NCBI RefSeq assembly: GCF_024519465.1
Contig: NZ_JALJRW010000002.1
Coordinates: 124,001-188,000 of the forward strand
DNA: 64,000 nt
Direction: 5' to 3'
Source of the DNA: Stenotrophomonas sp. Ste86
GTDB lineage: Bacteria > Pseudomonadota > Gammaproteobacteria > Xanthomonadales > Xanthomonadaceae
This document shows positions 1 through 11,835 of the stretch, one piece after another. A model generated the notes under the pieces. That model made no database searches. It was given only the letters and a program-made list of their open reading frames with translations, and had not been told where the DNA came from. A program made the position numbers and the translations under genes. Every line of letters begins with the position of its first letter. Position 1 is the stretch's first letter.

Positions 1-798
<798 letters not shown>

Positions 799-810
799 TG
801 CGGCATGAGC

Positions 811-853
811 AAAGAGGAACGAGGAACGAGGAAGCTGATTCCCGTTCCTCTTT
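811..853 (+). terminator. Hairpin between guaB and guaA
   Basis: A perfect 11-bp stem (AAAGAGGAACG pairing with CGTTCCTCTTT) is separated by 21 bases that contain a second copy of GAGGAAC. The stem ends in TTT. It may end part of the guaB transcripts or act as a processing or attenuation site before guaA. It also pairs from the other strand. Confidence 0.5.
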
Positions 854-916
854 CTCTATCGGCCGCCGGTAACGACGCTGTGTTTCCCGTATTTACTCCT
901 GCATTGCCCGGGCACC

Positions 917-2482
917 ATGACCAACATCCATAACGACAAGATCCTCATCCTCGATTTCGGCGCCCAGTACACCCAGCTGATCGCGCGCCGCATCCGCGAG
1001 CTCGGCGTGTACTGCGAGATCTGGGCGTGGGACCACAACCCGGCCGACATCGCCGCGTTCGGCGCCAAGGGCATCATCCTGTCCGGTGGCCCGGAATCGA
1101 CCACGCTGCCGGGTGCGCCGGCCGCACCGCAGGAAGTGTTCGACAGCGGCCTGCCGATCTTCGGCATCTGCTACGGCATGCAGACCCTGGCCGCCCAGCT
1201 CGGTGGCGCCACCGAAGCGGCCGACCAGCGTGAGTTCGGCCATGCCGAAGTCAACGTCGTGCACCCGGATGCGCTGTTCAAGGGCCTGAGCGACCACGGC
1301 GGCGAGCCGAAGTTGAACGTCTGGATGAGCCACGGCGACCACGTCTCCGTCGCGCCGCCAGGCTTCACCGTGACCGCGGTGACCGATCGCATCCCGGTGG
1401 CCGCGATGGCCAACGAAGAAAAGCGCTGGTACGGCGTGCAGTTCCACCCGGAAGTGACCCACACCCTGCAGGGCCAGGCGCTGCTGCGCCGCTTCGTGGT
1501 GGACGTGTGCGGCTGCGAAACGCTGTGGACCGCGGCCAATATCATCGACGACCAGATCGCCCGCGTGCGCGAACTGGTCGGCGATGACGAAGTGATCCTG
1601 GGGCTGTCCGGCGGCGTCGATTCGTCCGTCGTGGCGGCGCTGCTGCACAAGGCGATCGGCGACAAGCTGACCTGCGTGTTCGTCGATACCGGTCTGCTGC
1701 GCTGGCAGGAAGGCGACCAGGTGATGGCGATGTTCGCCGAGCACATGGGCGTCAAGGTGATCCGCGTCAACGCGGCGGACCGTTACTTCACCAAACTCGA
1801 AGGCGTGAGCGACCCGGAAGCCAAGCGCAAGATCATCGGCAATCTGTTCGTGGACATCTTCGACGAAGAATCCACCAAGCTGAAGAACGCCAAGTGGCTG
1901 GCGCAGGGCACCATCTATCCCGACGTGATCGAGTCGGCCGGCAGCAAGACCGGCAAGGCCCATGTGATCAAGAGCCACCACAACGTGGGTGGCCTGCCGG
2001 AACACATGAAGCTGGGCCTGGTTGAGCCGCTGCGTGAGCTGTTCAAGGACGAAGTGCGTCGCCTCGGCGTCGAGCTCGGCCTGCCGCGCAGCATGGTGTA
2101 CCGCCATCCGTTCCCGGGCCCGGGCCTGGGCGTGCGCATCCTTGGCGAAGTGAAGCGTGAGTACGCCGAGCTGCTGGCCAAGGCCGATGCGATCTTCATC
2201 GACGAGCTGCGCAAGGCCGATCTGTACGACAAGACCAGCCAGGCGTTCGCCGTGTTCCTGCCGGTGAAGTCGGTGGGCGTGGTGGGTGACGCGCGTGCGT
2301 ATGAGTGGGTGATTGCGCTGCGCGCCGTGGAAACCATCGATTTCATGACGGCGCATTGGGCGCACCTGCCGTATGACTTCCTGGGCACGGTGAGCAACCG
2401 GATCATCAATGAGTTGCGGGGGGTGTCGCGGGTTGTGTATGACATCTCGGGGAAGCCGCCGGCGACGATCGAGTGGGAATGA
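917..2482 (+). CDS. guaA: GMP synthase (glutamine-hydrolysing)
   Basis: This enzyme aminates XMP to GMP, using ATP and ammonia made from glutamine in its own amidotransferase domain. The N-terminal class I amidotransferase domain (about residues 8-205) has the nucleophile Cys85 in FGICYGMQ and the His-Glu pair in FHPEV. The ATP pyrophosphatase domain follows with the P-loop SGGVDSS, and the C-terminal dimerisation domain ends in PPATIEWE. Its 521 residues are the normal length. It sits directly after guaB and ends in a strong hairpin, so the two form a purine operon unit. Confidence 0.98.
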   Translation: MTNIHNDKILILDFGAQYTQLIARRIRELGVYCEIWAWDHNPADIAAFGAKGIILSGGPESTTLPGAPAAPQEVFDSGLPIFGICYGMQTLAAQLGGATEAADQREFGHAEVNVVHPDALFKGLSDHGGEPKLNVWMSHGDHVSVAPPGFTVTAVTDRIPVAAMANEEKRWYGVQFHPEVTHTLQGQALLRRFVVDVCGCETLWTAANIIDDQIARVRELVGDDEVILGLSGGVDSSVVAALLHKAIGDKLTCVFVDTGLLRWQEGDQVMAMFAEHMGVKVIRVNAADRYFTKLEGVSDPEAKRKIIGNLFVDIFDEESTKLKNAKWLAQGTIYPDVIESAGSKTGKAHVIKSHHNVGGLPEHMKLGLVEPLRELFKDEVRRLGVELGLPRSMVYRHPFPGPGLGVRILGEVKREYAELLAKADAIFIDELRKADLYDKTSQAFAVFLPVKSVGVVGDARAYEWVIALRAVETIDFMTAHWAHLPYDFLGTVSNRIINELRGVSRVVYDISGKPPATIEWE

Positions 2483-2488
2483 GTTGAA

Positions 2489-2518
2489 TGACGAGGGCGC
2501 CGAGAGGCGCCCTCGTCA
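2489..2518 (+). terminator. Terminator after guaA
   Basis: A perfect 13-bp GC-rich stem (TGACGAGGGCGCC with its complement) carries a GAGA loop and starts six bases after the guaA stop codon. No long T-run follows, only ATTGT. The remaining bases up to about 2780 contain no convincing gene on either strand. Confidence 0.7.
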
Positions 2519-2787
2519 ATTGTGCGACCGGTACTGACAGGTAGGGGCGCGCGACGGCCCGGCTGTCGTACGTTACGCACCGCGTTGCCACCGTCGTGCC
2601 GCAGAAAAAGCCGTCTGCTGCTGTTCTCATGTCGACGCCGATCTGCGCCTGCCGCTCGCACCCGCTCGCACCCAACATGCGTGATGCGAGGACCGTTGGT
2701 CACTGGGGTTCAGCGGATCTCAAGCGGTTGATGGCGCAGGCGTACGAGGGTCGGGAAGTATCCGGAATTGGCTGATCAGAAAAAAAT

Positions 2788-2816
2788 TTGACATATCGGA
2801 AATATCTTTGTAATTC
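2788..2816 (+). promoter_or_regulatory. Putative sigma-70 promoter of the M28 peptidase gene
   Basis: An AT-rich island ahead of the peptidase gene contains a consensus TTGACA at 2788-2793, a 17-base spacer and a weak -10 element (TAATTC, 2811-2816, preceded by TTTG). A CTGATCAG palindrome lies at 2772-2779 just upstream of the -35 box. That 8-mer is the core of the operator proposed for the 17-24 kb regulon, but the arrangement differs here and the 8-mer also occurs by chance in coding DNA. Confidence 0.45.
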
Positions 2817-2905
2817 TGCGAAGGTCATCTTTCCCGGATTCCCGCCGTGCTCGTGATTGCGCTTCCCTGCAGCTTGGCAAACGTGCTCGATCGCAAGGTG
2901 CGCCC

Positions 2906-5347
2906 ATGAGCGCGCGGCGGCCCGCCCGTGATATCGCTCGCTACACGCTGCCCGTTCTGTTCCTCGGCATCTTCATTGCCGCATGGTCTGCGTGGAGCGC
3001 GCAGAAGACGCCGCCGCCACAGCCGGCCAGCATCGCCGCTGCCGAATTCTCGGCGGCGCGCGCCATGCAGCACCTGCGCTGGATCGCCGCCGAACCGCAT
3101 CCCACCGGCTCGGCCGCTGCGGCGCGGGTGCGCGATGGCCTGGTCACGCATCTGCAGCAGGCGGGATTGCAGGCATCGGTGCAGCGCGCGCATGCGGCTG
3201 CGGAGTACGGCAAGGGCGACGGGCGCGGTGTGCGCGCGGCCAATGTGGAGAACGTGGTCGCCGTACTGCCGGGCCGTGATCGCAGCTTGCCTGCGGTGCT
3301 GCTGATGGCGCACTACGACAGCGTGGCCCAGTCGCCCGGTGCGGCCGACGATGGCCTCGGCGTTGCGGTGATGCTGGAAATAGCCCGTGCGCTGCAGAAA
3401 GATGCACGGCAGCGTGACGTGGTGTTCCTGTTCACCGATGCCGAGGAGGCTGGCCTGTTGGGTGCGCGCGCGTTCTTTGCATCGCATCCGCTGGCCGCGC
3501 GGATCGGGACGGCGATCAACCTGGAGGCGCGCGGCAGCAGTGGCCGTGCGGTGCTGTTTGAAACCGGACCTGGCAATGCGGCGCTGTTGAAGACGTTCGC
3601 ATCGCTGGCGCCGCAGCCGCTGGGCAATTCGTTGACCGGTTTCGTTTACCGCTACATGCCCAATGGGACCGACTTCACGGTGCCGGCAAAGCTGGGCATT
3701 CCTGGCGTGAACTTCGCGATCATCGGGAGCCAGTTCGACTATCACGCCGCCACCGCGAGCGTGGCCAACCTGGACCCGGGCAGCGTGCAGCACATGGGCG
3801 CGCAGGTGCTGCCGCTGGTACGGCAACTGGCAACCTCCGCGACCCTGCCGACGTCCAGGCGGGATGCGATCTACAGCGATCTGCCGGGCGGCTGGATGAT
3901 CGGCGTGCCGATGTGGTCGGGCTGGTGCGTGCTGGCGTTTGGACTGCTCGTCCTTGTCCTGGTCGCGCGCCGTACCACGTTCAAGCAGGGCGGTTGGCGG
4001 GGCGTGGTCGGTGGTGTGGCGTGGTGGCCGCTGGCATTGCTGTCGGTTGCCCTGGCGGTGCGGGTGTCGTACCGGTTGCTGGGCGGTGGCGATGCCAGCC
4101 TGGTGAACAACCGCGACCTGCTGGCGGCATTCTCGACGCTGGCGGCGGGCGAGGGACTGTTGGCCATCGGCGTGGTGCTGGCGTTGGGTGCACTGACGCT
4201 GTGCAAGGCCGGGCGTAAACCGTTTGCCGTGCTGGCCCTGCTGGTGGGGGCCTGTGCCTCGCTGCGCGGCGGCGTGGATGTCATTGGCCTGGTGCTGGGT
4301 GTGCTGGTCGCGCTGCTGGCGTGGACCAGCGCCGGTAGCGCGGTACGCGGCGAAAGCGTGCGGCTGGGTGCACTGGGCCTTGCCTGGCTCATCGGCGCCA
4401 TCGTGCAGGTGCTGGCGCCCGAGCTGGCGCCGCTGCTGCTGTGGCCGTTGCTGGCACTGGCTGCAGTCGCTTGGCTGCTGCCCGCGCAGGTGCCGCTGCA
4501 GATCGCCCGTGTGATCGTGGCGGCGGTGATCACCGCGTTCGCATTGGCGCATGTCTTCCACTTTGCGCTGCAGCTGTTCGAGGCGATCGGGTTCGGCACG
4601 CCGGAGGTACTTGCGTTGCCGTTCGCGTGGCTGGCGGCGCTGTTGCTGCCGTGGGTGCGTTTGGCTCACGGAAGCGGCCGCCTGCTTGCCGGTGCTGCGA
4701 TCGCCACGCTGCTGGTGGCCGCTGGTGTACTCACTGCTGCGTCGTTTACCCGCTCCGACCCAGAGCGCTATCCGGAATTGTCGCAGGTGATCTTCGTGGC
4801 CGATCCGGAAAACAAGCAGTACCACCGGGTCAGCGTGCTGCCGGGGGTGTCGGACTGGAGCCGGAACGCCTTGGGTGCAGGGCAGGGTGAAACGGTGCAT
4901 GTTTCGGTCCCGGCGCTGGACCTGACCGACGCCATGGGGACGCCAGCGGAGGCAATTGCGATGGCCGAGCCGGTGCGCTTTGAGACGTCGCACGATGCCG
5001 AGACCGGCCACGCGGTGCTGCGCATCCTGGCACCGGTGGGCACCCGCGATCTGCGGGTACGGCTGAAGAGCAGTGTGGTGGTGCCCAAGGTGCAGTTGCA
5101 GGGCGAGGATGCGCCGCTACTGGATGAGGCCGAGCGTTGGTCGCGGTTGCGTTGGCAGGCGCCGGGGCCGCAGGGAATCGAGCTGCGCTGGCCGGTAAAC
5201 AGCGGCCCGGTCGAGGTCCAGGTGGCGGCCGGGATCGATGGCTGGCCGGGTGATGCGGCGCCATTGCCGGCGCGGCCGGCGCATGTCGTGCCGTGGGGCA
5301 CGTCGGATATGACCTGGGTGTTGGGGACGACGCGGGTGGTGGAATAG
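2906..5347 (+). CDS. Membrane-bound M28 family zinc peptidase
   Basis: This is an 813-residue membrane protein with a peptidase domain held outside the cytoplasm. A membrane anchor at about residues 13-30 is followed by an M28 (aminopeptidase-like) domain with HYDS (His136), the ADDGLG aspartates (148/149) and the adjacent glutamates of TDAEEAG (180/181), which are the usual zinc ligands and general base. From about residue 330 there are seven or eight hydrophobic segments, then a C-terminal soluble domain from about residue 620. The layout matches the ER metallopeptidase 1/Fxna type known from eukaryotes and several Gram-negatives. Likely role: removal of N-terminal residues from periplasmic peptides. 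The substrate is unknown. Confidence 0.88.
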   Translation: MSARRPARDIARYTLPVLFLGIFIAAWSAWSAQKTPPPQPASIAAAEFSAARAMQHLRWIAAEPHPTGSAAAARVRDGLVTHLQQAGLQASVQRAHAAAEYGKGDGRGVRAANVENVVAVLPGRDRSLPAVLLMAHYDSVAQSPGAADDGLGVAVMLEIARALQKDARQRDVVFLFTDAEEAGLLGARAFFASHPLAARIGTAINLEARGSSGRAVLFETGPGNAALLKTFASLAPQPLGNSLTGFVYRYMPNGTDFTVPAKLGIPGVNFAIIGSQFDYHAATASVANLDPGSVQHMGAQVLPLVRQLATSATLPTSRRDAIYSDLPGGWMIGVPMWSGWCVLAFGLLVLVLVARRTTFKQGGWRGVVGGVAWWPLALLSVALAVRVSYRLLGGGDASLVNNRDLLAAFSTLAAGEGLLAIGVVLALGALTLCKAGRKPFAVLALLVGACASLRGGVDVIGLVLGVLVALLAWTSAGSAVRGESVRLGALGLAWLIGAIVQVLAPELAPLLLWPLLALAAVAWLLPAQVPLQIARVIVAAVITAFALAHVFHFALQLFEAIGFGTPEVLALPFAWLAALLLPWVRLAHGSGRLLAGAAIATLLVAAGVLTAASFTRSDPERYPELSQVIFVADPENKQYHRVSVLPGVSDWSRNALGAGQGETVHVSVPALDLTDAMGTPAEAIAMAEPVRFETSHDAETGHAVLRILAPVGTRDLRVRLKSSVVVPKVQLQGEDAPLLDEAERWSRLRWQAPGPQGIELRWPVNSGPVEVQVAAGIDGWPGDAAPLPARPAHVVPWGTSDMTWVLGTTRVVE

Positions 5348-5410
5348 ATCCAGCAGGATGCGTCCGAGCGTGGCGCTGACCTACCGTGGCTTGGAGCTGC
5401 TTTTGGCGAT

Positions 5411-5443
5411 AAACAAACGGCCCGCAGTGCGGGCCGTTTGTTT
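5411..5443 (+). terminator. Terminator shared by the M28 gene and the lpd operon
   Basis: A perfect 15-bp stem (AAACAAACGGCCCGC with its complement) has a three-base AGT loop and ends in TTT on both strands. It lies between two convergent transcription units and can serve both. Confidence 0.8.
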
Positions 5444-5451
5444 GGGTGCCT

Positions 5452-5563
5452 GCCAAGGCATCGGAGCCAAGGCATCCGGGCCAAGGCATCGGAGCCAAGG
5501 CATCGGAGCCAAGGCATCGGAGCCAAGGCATCGGAGCCAAAGCGTCCGGGCCAAAGCGTCCGA
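5452..5563. repeat. Eight tandem copies of a 14-bp unit
   Basis: The unit GCCAAGGCATCGGA is repeated head to tail at 5452, 5466, 5480, 5494, 5508, 5522, 5536 and 5550. Copies 1 and 3-6 are identical, copy 2 differs at two positions, and the last two are GCCAAAGCGTCCGG and GCCAAAGCGTCCGA. The unit is not a multiple of three and runs through no real gene. There is no spacer, so it is not a CRISPR. It abuts a SMAG-like hairpin (CCGAGC-ATG-GCTCGG, 5560-5574). Confidence 0.9.
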
Positions 5564-5571
5564 GCATGGCT

Positions 5572-5607
5572 CGGACCTACCGGACCTTCCGGACCTACCG
5601 GACCTGC
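5572..5607. repeat. Four tandem 9-bp units ending at the lpd stop codon
   Basis: Copies of CGGACCTAC, CGGACCTTC, CGGACCTAC and CGGACCTGC follow one another and end exactly at the lpd stop codon. The first copy is also the tail of the SMAG-like hairpin, so the array may have grown by slippage from that element. Confidence 0.75.
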
Positions 5608-7014
5608 CTAGATATGCAACGCATGCCCCAGCGCACGCAGCGCCGCTTCCTGCACCGCCTCACCCAGCGTCGGGTGCGGGTGGATCGTCCCGGCGATATC
5701 CTCCAGCGTGGCGCCCATCTCGATGGACTGCACGAAAGCGATGGACAGTTCCGAGACCTGCACGCCCACGGCCTGCCAGCCGAGGATGCGGTGGTCGCTG
5801 CTACGCGCGACAACGCGCACGAAGCCATCGGTGGATTCCAGCGACATCGCACGGCCATTGGCCGCGAACGGGAACAGCGCGACCTTGGTCTCGATGCCCT
5901 GCGCCTTGGCTTCGTCCGGCGACAGCCCGACCACCACGATTTCCGGATCGGTGAAGCACACCGCCGGAATCGCGGCTGGCACGAAGTGGCGCTTCTTGCC
6001 GCTGACGATCTCGGCCACCAGTTCGCCCTGTGCCATCGCCCGGTGCGCGAGCATCGGCTCACCGGCGACATCGCCGATCGCCCACACGTTGCGCATCGAG
6101 GTCTTGCACTGGTCGTCGATCTTGATCGCCTTGCCGGCCAGATCCAGCTGCAGCGATTCGAGATTGAAGCCGTCGGTCTTCGGGCGACGGCCGACCGCGA
6201 CCAGGATCTGGTCGGCGTCCAGCGCGATTTCGTTACTGTCCTTGTCACGCACGCGCAGCTGGCCGTTGTCGGCCAGGCCGAGCACGCTGTGGCCGGTCAG
6301 CAGCTTCACGCCGGACTTCTCCAGGTGCGTGGCCACCGGCTTGGTCAGCTCGGCGTCGTAGGCCGGCAGGATGCGCTCCTGGGCCTCGACCACCGTCACT
6401 TCGCAGCCCAGCTTGCGGTACACCGTGCCCAGTTCCAGGCCGATATAACCGCCTCCGACGACGATCAGCTGCTTGGGCAGCGAGGTCGGCGAGAGGGCCT
6501 CGGTGGAGGAGATGACCTTGCCACCGAACGGCAGGAACGGCAGTTCCACCGGCACCGAACCGGTGGCCAGCAGCAGGTGCTCGCAGGTGATGCGCAGCGT
6601 GCCGCCGTCTTCGGCGGCGCCGGCGATCTCGACGGTCTTGCCGTCGACGATCGTGGCCCAGCCCTTGATCAGCTGCGCGCCGTTCTTCTTCAGCAGTGCA
6701 CTGACGCCACCGGTGAGTTTCTTGACGATGCCGGCCTTCCACGCCACGGTCTTGGCCAGGTCCAGCGACGGGGCCTGGACGCTGATGCCCAGCGGCGAGG
6801 TGCCCGCCGCATAGGCGGTGACCTTGGCGAATTCCTCGGCGGCATGGATCAGCGCCTTGGAGGGAATGCAGCCGATGTTGAGGCAGGTGCCACCCGGATT
6901 GACGCCCTCGACCACGACGGTCTTGACGCCGAGCTGCCCGGCGCGGATGCCGGCGATGTAACCGCCGGGACCGCCGCCGATGATCAGCAACTGGGTTTGA
7001 AGGGTATTGGACAT
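5608..7014 (-). CDS. lpd: Dihydrolipoyl dehydrogenase (E3)
   Basis: E3 re-oxidises the dihydrolipoyl group of the E2 core and passes electrons to NAD+. The 468-residue protein has the N-terminal FAD fold ([10 protein letters not shown]), the redox disulfide Cys44/Cys49 in [10 protein letters not shown], a central NAD fold ([10 protein letters not shown]) and a C-terminal dimer domain with the HPHPT histidine. It is the last gene of a four-gene minus-strand operon whose E1 is a separate alpha/beta pair, so it is most likely the E3 of the branched-chain complex (lpdV type). It starts 3 bases after the E2 stop. Confidence 0.95.
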   Translation of the reverse strand: MSNTLQTQLLIIGGGPGGYIAGIRAGQLGVKTVVVEGVNPGGTCLNIGCIPSKALIHAAEEFAKVTAYAAGTSPLGISVQAPSLDLAKTVAWKAGIVKKLTGGVSALLKKNGAQLIKGWATIVDGKTVEIAGAAEDGGTLRITCEHLLLATGSVPVELPFLPFGGKVISSTEALSPTSLPKQLIVVGGGYIGLELGTVYRKLGCEVTVVEAQERILPAYDAELTKPVATHLEKSGVKLLTGHSVLGLADNGQLRVRDKDSNEIALDADQILVAVGRRPKTDGFNLESLQLDLAGKAIKIDDQCKTSMRNVWAIGDVAGEPMLAHRAMAQGELVAEIVSGKKRHFVPAAIPAVCFTDPEIVVVGLSPDEAKAQGIETKVALFPFAANGRAMSLESTDGFVRVVARSSDHRILGWQAVGVQVSELSIAFVQSIEMGATLEDIAGTIHPHPTLGEAVQEAALRALGHALHI

Positions 7015-7017
7015 CGC

Positions 7018-8361
7018 TTACTCCACGAACAGCAGGGCCGGGGTTTCCAGGCGGGTACGGATCGCCTGCACGAACTCGGCCGCATCCATGCCATCGACGA
7101 TGCGATGGTCGAACGAGGACGACAGATTCATCAGCTTGCGCGCCACCACCTGGCCCTCGCGGAACATCGGGCGTTCGATGATGCGGTTCACGCCGACGAT
7201 CGCCACTTCCGGATGGTTGATGATCGGGGTGGAGACCACACCGCCCACCGCACCGAGGCTGCTGATGGTGATGGTCGAGCCGGACAGCTCCTCACGGGTG
7301 GCCTTGCCCACGCGCACGGCGTTGGCCAGGCGCGCGATTTCGGTGGCGGTCTGCCACAGGTCCAGCGACTCGGCATGCGCGACCACCGGCACCGACAGGC
7401 CGACCTCGCTCTGGGTCGCGATGCCCAGCTGCACGCCCTCATAGCGGGTCACGATGTTGGCCTGATCGTCATAGCGGGCGTTCATCTGCGGGAAGTCGCG
7501 TGCGGCCAGCACCACGGCGCGTGCCAGCAGCGGCAGCAGGGTCAGCTTGCCGCGCTCCTTGGCCCAGCGCTCGTTGAGCTTGGCGCGCAGCGCTTCCACT
7601 TCCGTGACGTCGATTTCTTCCACATAGGTGATATGCGGAATGGTCGTCCAGGACTGCTGCATCTTCTGCGCGATCTTGCGGCGCAGGCCCATGATCGGCA
7701 CCTGCTGCTCGCCGGTACGGCGCGCGTAGCTGCTGCCACCGGCACTGCCGCCGACCAGCTGCGCCTTGCCACCGGCGGCGGCGTAGGCGTCCAGATCGGC
7801 CTGCAGGATGCGACCGCCCGGGCCGGTGGCCGGCACGTAGCGCAGCTCGATCCCCAAGTCCCACGCGCGCCGGCGCACGGCCGGCGAGGCCAGCGGGGCT
7901 TCACCGGCGTTGAGTACGCCATTGGTGACCGCACCACGCGCGTCCTGCTTGGCGGCAGGGGTGGGTGCGGATGCGGCGGCGGCCTTGGCGGGCGCCGCTG
8001 CCGGTGCAGCCTCGGCGGCGGCCGCAGGTGCAGCGGCCGGCGCAGCCGCCTTGGGCGCAGCCACCGGTTCGGCCGCCGCGACAGCGGCCGGTGCACTGGC
8101 GGCGCTGGCATTGCCGGCACCGTCCACTTCCAGGCGGATCAGCTCGCTGCCGACGGCCATCATCTGGCCGGGCTTGCCACCCAGCGAGACGACGGTGCCT
8201 GACACGGGCGAGGGGATCTCGACCATGGCCTTGTCGGTCATGACCTCGGCCACGACCTGGTCTTCGGCGACCGGGCCACCGACCTCGACCTTCCAGGTGA
8301 TCAGTTCGACTTCGGCGATACCTTCACCGATGTCCGGCATCTTGATGACGTGATGTCCCAT
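7018..8361 (-). CDS. bkdB: Branched-chain 2-oxoacid dehydrogenase E2 (dihydrolipoyl acyltransferase)
   Basis: This is the core acyltransferase of a 2-oxoacid dehydrogenase complex. A single N-terminal lipoyl domain has its lipoylated lysine at about residue 44 (MTDKAMVE), followed by a long Ala/Pro-rich linker, a peripheral subunit binding domain (SPAVRRRAWDLGIELRYV) and the catalytic domain with the FDHRIVDGMD active-site motif. The 447 residues fit the bkdB family. Neighbouring E1 alpha and beta subunits point to branched-chain substrates rather than pyruvate or 2-oxoglutarate. An acetoin-type complex is less likely. Confidence 0.9.
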   Translation of the reverse strand: MGHHVIKMPDIGEGIAEVELITWKVEVGGPVAEDQVVAEVMTDKAMVEIPSPVSGTVVSLGGKPGQMMAVGSELIRLEVDGAGNASAASAPAAVAAAEPVAAPKAAAPAAAPAAAAEAAPAAAPAKAAAASAPTPAAKQDARGAVTNGVLNAGEAPLASPAVRRRAWDLGIELRYVPATGPGGRILQADLDAYAAAGGKAQLVGGSAGGSSYARRTGEQQVPIMGLRRKIAQKMQQSWTTIPHITYVEEIDVTEVEALRAKLNERWAKERGKLTLLPLLARAVVLAARDFPQMNARYDDQANIVTRYEGVQLGIATQSEVGLSVPVVAHAESLDLWQTATEIARLANAVRVGKATREELSGSTITISSLGAVGGVVSTPIINHPEVAIVGVNRIIERPMFREGQVVARKLMNLSSSFDHRIVDGMDAAEFVQAIRTRLETPALLFVE

Positions 8362-8364
8362 GGT

Positions 8365-9408
8365 TCAGTCCTCCAGCACGCGCTGCATTGCATCGATGAC
8401 CCGGGACGGACCCGGGAAGTAGTCCCATTCCTGCGCGTGCGGATACGGGGTGTCCCAACCGGTAACGCGTTCCACCGGCGCCTGCAGGTGGTAGAAGCAA
8501 TGCTCCTGCACCAGGGCGACCAGCTCGGCGCCGAAGCCGCAGGTGCGCGTGGCTTCGTGCAGCACGATGCAGCGGCCGGTCTTCCTGACCGAGTTGACGA
8601 TGGCCTCCAGATCCAGCGGCCACAGGCTGCGCAGGTCGATCACTTCGGCATCGATCCCGGCATCTTCGGCGGCGGCCTTGGCCACCCACACGGTGGTGCC
8701 GTAGGTGATGATCGTGAGCGCCTTGCCCTCGCGGGCGATGGCGGCCTTGTCCAGCGGCACGTTGTAGTAGCCCTCCGGCACCAGGTTGTCCGGGTACTTG
8801 GACCACGCGGTGACCGGGCGGTCGTGGTGACCGTCGAACGGGCCGTTGTACAGGCGCTTGGGCTCCAGGAAGATCACCGGATCGTCGTTCTCGATCGAGG
8901 CGATCAGCAGGCCCTTGGCGTCGTACGGGTTGGACGGCATGACCGTGCGCAGGCCGGTGGCGTGGGCGAAGATCGCCTCCGGGCTCTGGCTGTGGGTCTG
9001 GCCGCCGTAGATGCCACCGCCGCACGGGGTGCGGAACACCAGCGAGGAGGTGAAGCTGCCGCCGGAGCGATAGCGCATGCGCGCCGCCTCGGAGACGATC
9101 TGGTCGTAGGCCGGGTAGATGTAATCGGCGAACTGGATTTCGGCGACCGGGCGCAGGCCGTAAGCGGCCATGCCGATCGCCGCGCCGGCGATGCCGTTTT
9201 CGGAAATCGGCGCATCGAACACGCGCTGCTTGCCGTACTTGGTCTGCAGGCCATCGGTGCAGCGGAACACGCCGCCGAAGTAGCCCACGTCCTGGCCGAA
9301 GACCACCACGTTGTCGTCGCGTTCCAGCATCACGTCCATCGCCGAGCGCAGCGCCTGGATCATGGTCATCGGCGTGCCGCCGGTGTTGTTCTGTTCAATT
9401 CCGCTCAT
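8365..9408 (-). CDS. bkdA2: 2-oxoisovalerate dehydrogenase E1 beta subunit
   Basis: The protein has 347 residues and partners the E1 alpha subunit encoded just upstream, forming the thiamine-diphosphate decarboxylase of the branched-chain complex. The transketolase pyrimidine domain (QALRSAMDVMLERDDNVVVFGQD start, MAAYGLRPVAEIQFADY) and the C-terminal transketolase domain (LHEATRTCGFGAEL) are clear. The start MSGIEQNN is preferred because it falls 4 bases after the E1 alpha stop. A longer frame upstream only overlaps E1 alpha. Confidence 0.92.
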   Translation of the reverse strand: MSGIEQNNTGGTPMTMIQALRSAMDVMLERDDNVVVFGQDVGYFGGVFRCTDGLQTKYGKQRVFDAPISENGIAGAAIGMAAYGLRPVAEIQFADYIYPAYDQIVSEAARMRYRSGGSFTSSLVFRTPCGGGIYGGQTHSQSPEAIFAHATGLRTVMPSNPYDAKGLLIASIENDDPVIFLEPKRLYNGPFDGHHDRPVTAWSKYPDNLVPEGYYNVPLDKAAIAREGKALTIITYGTTVWVAKAAAEDAGIDAEVIDLRSLWPLDLEAIVNSVRKTGRCIVLHEATRTCGFGAELVALVQEHCFYHLQAPVERVTGWDTPYPHAQEWDYFPGPSRVIDAMQRVLED

Positions 9409-9412
9409 GTGT

Positions 9413-10923
<1,511 letters not shown>

Positions 10924-11835
10924 ATGCAAATCCCAGCCAACCTGACCCTGCGCCAGATGCGCTATTTCGCCGAGGCGGCGGAGCTGGGACAGTTCTCGCA
11001 GGCCGCGCGCAAGCTGCACGTCTCCCAGTCGGTGATCACCACCGCCGTTGCCCAGCTGGAGGCCGCGCTGGGGCTGAAACTGTTCGATCGCCTGCCGCAC
11101 GGGGTCGGCCTGACCGCCGAGGGCCACCGTTTCCACCAGCACGTCCGACACATCCTGGACACCCTGCAGGACGCCCTGAGCGAGCCGATGTTCCTGGCCA
11201 ACACGCTGCCGGGCCGGGTCAGGATTGGCGCGTCCTACACCGTGCTCGGCTATTTCCTGCCGAGCCTGCTGGCGCGCTTCAAACGCTCCTATCCGCAGGT
11301 GGAGGTCGAGCTGGTGGACATGGACCGGGCGACGATCGAGCAGGGCGTCAGCAGCGGCGAGCTCGATTTCGGCTTGTGCATCATCTCCAACATGGCCGAG
11401 CCGTACGTACTGCGTCGGCAGGTGCTGATCCGGTCGCGCCGCCAGCTGTGGCTGGCCGAGTCGCACCCGCTGCTGCAGCTGCCGGTGATCAGTCCGGCTG
11501 ACGTCGCGCCGTACCCCTACATCATGCTGACGGTCGACGAGGGGCAGGAGTCGGCGATGCGCTACTGGCGTTCGGTCGGGCGCGCGCCCAACGTGGCTTT
11601 CCGCACCTCGTCGCTGGAAGCGCTGCGCGGCATGGTCGCCTACGGGTTCGGGGTGAGCATCCTGTCGGACATGGTCTATCGGCCGTGGTCGCTGGAGGGG
11701 CGCCGGATCGACGTGCGCACCCTGACCGATGCAGTGCCGCCGATGGACGTCGGCCTGGTCTGGCGCCCGGACGAGGACCTGTCCGCGCCCGCACGCGCGC
11801 TGCATCAGTTTCTGGTCTTTGCCTGTGGCGGGTAA
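10924..11835 (+). CDS. LysR-family transcriptional regulator
   Basis: The N-terminal winged helix-turn-helix (LRQMRYFAEAAELGQFSQAARKLHVSQSVITTAVAQLE, about residues 8-43) is followed by a periplasmic-binding-protein-like effector domain. The 303 residues are the family norm. The start at 10924 is chosen because GGGAG lies just ahead of it; an in-frame ATG at 10906 would add six residues. Being divergent from the bkd operon it probably controls it, but it could instead act on a distant gene. Its 3' end overlaps the end of a convergent permease gene by 31 bases. Confidence 0.88.
   Translation: MQIPANLTLRQMRYFAEAAELGQFSQAARKLHVSQSVITTAVAQLEAALGLKLFDRLPHGVGLTAEGHRFHQHVRHILDTLQDALSEPMFLANTLPGRVRIGASYTVLGYFLPSLLARFKRSYPQVEVELVDMDRATIEQGVSSGELDFGLCIISNMAEPYVLRRQVLIRSRRQLWLAESHPLLQLPVISPADVAPYPYIMLTVDEGQESAMRYWRSVGRAPNVAFRTSSLEALRGMVAYGFGVSILSDMVYRPWSLEGRRIDVRTLTDAVPPMDVGLVWRPDEDLSAPARALHQFLVFACGG

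Noticed and set aside
893..2365. A 490-codon open frame antisense to guaA
   Set aside because: It mirrors guaA, is His/Arg/Gln-rich as expected for the reverse complement of high-GC genes, and has no domain. The same holds for long antisense frames over the M28 gene (2825-5011), the bkd operon (5446-8202), the TonB receptor (15026-17524), hydrolase copy 1 (19027-21195) and thrA (55705-58092).
5446..5563. CRISPR array
   Set aside because: The 14-bp units are directly adjacent with no spacers, and no cas genes are in the window.
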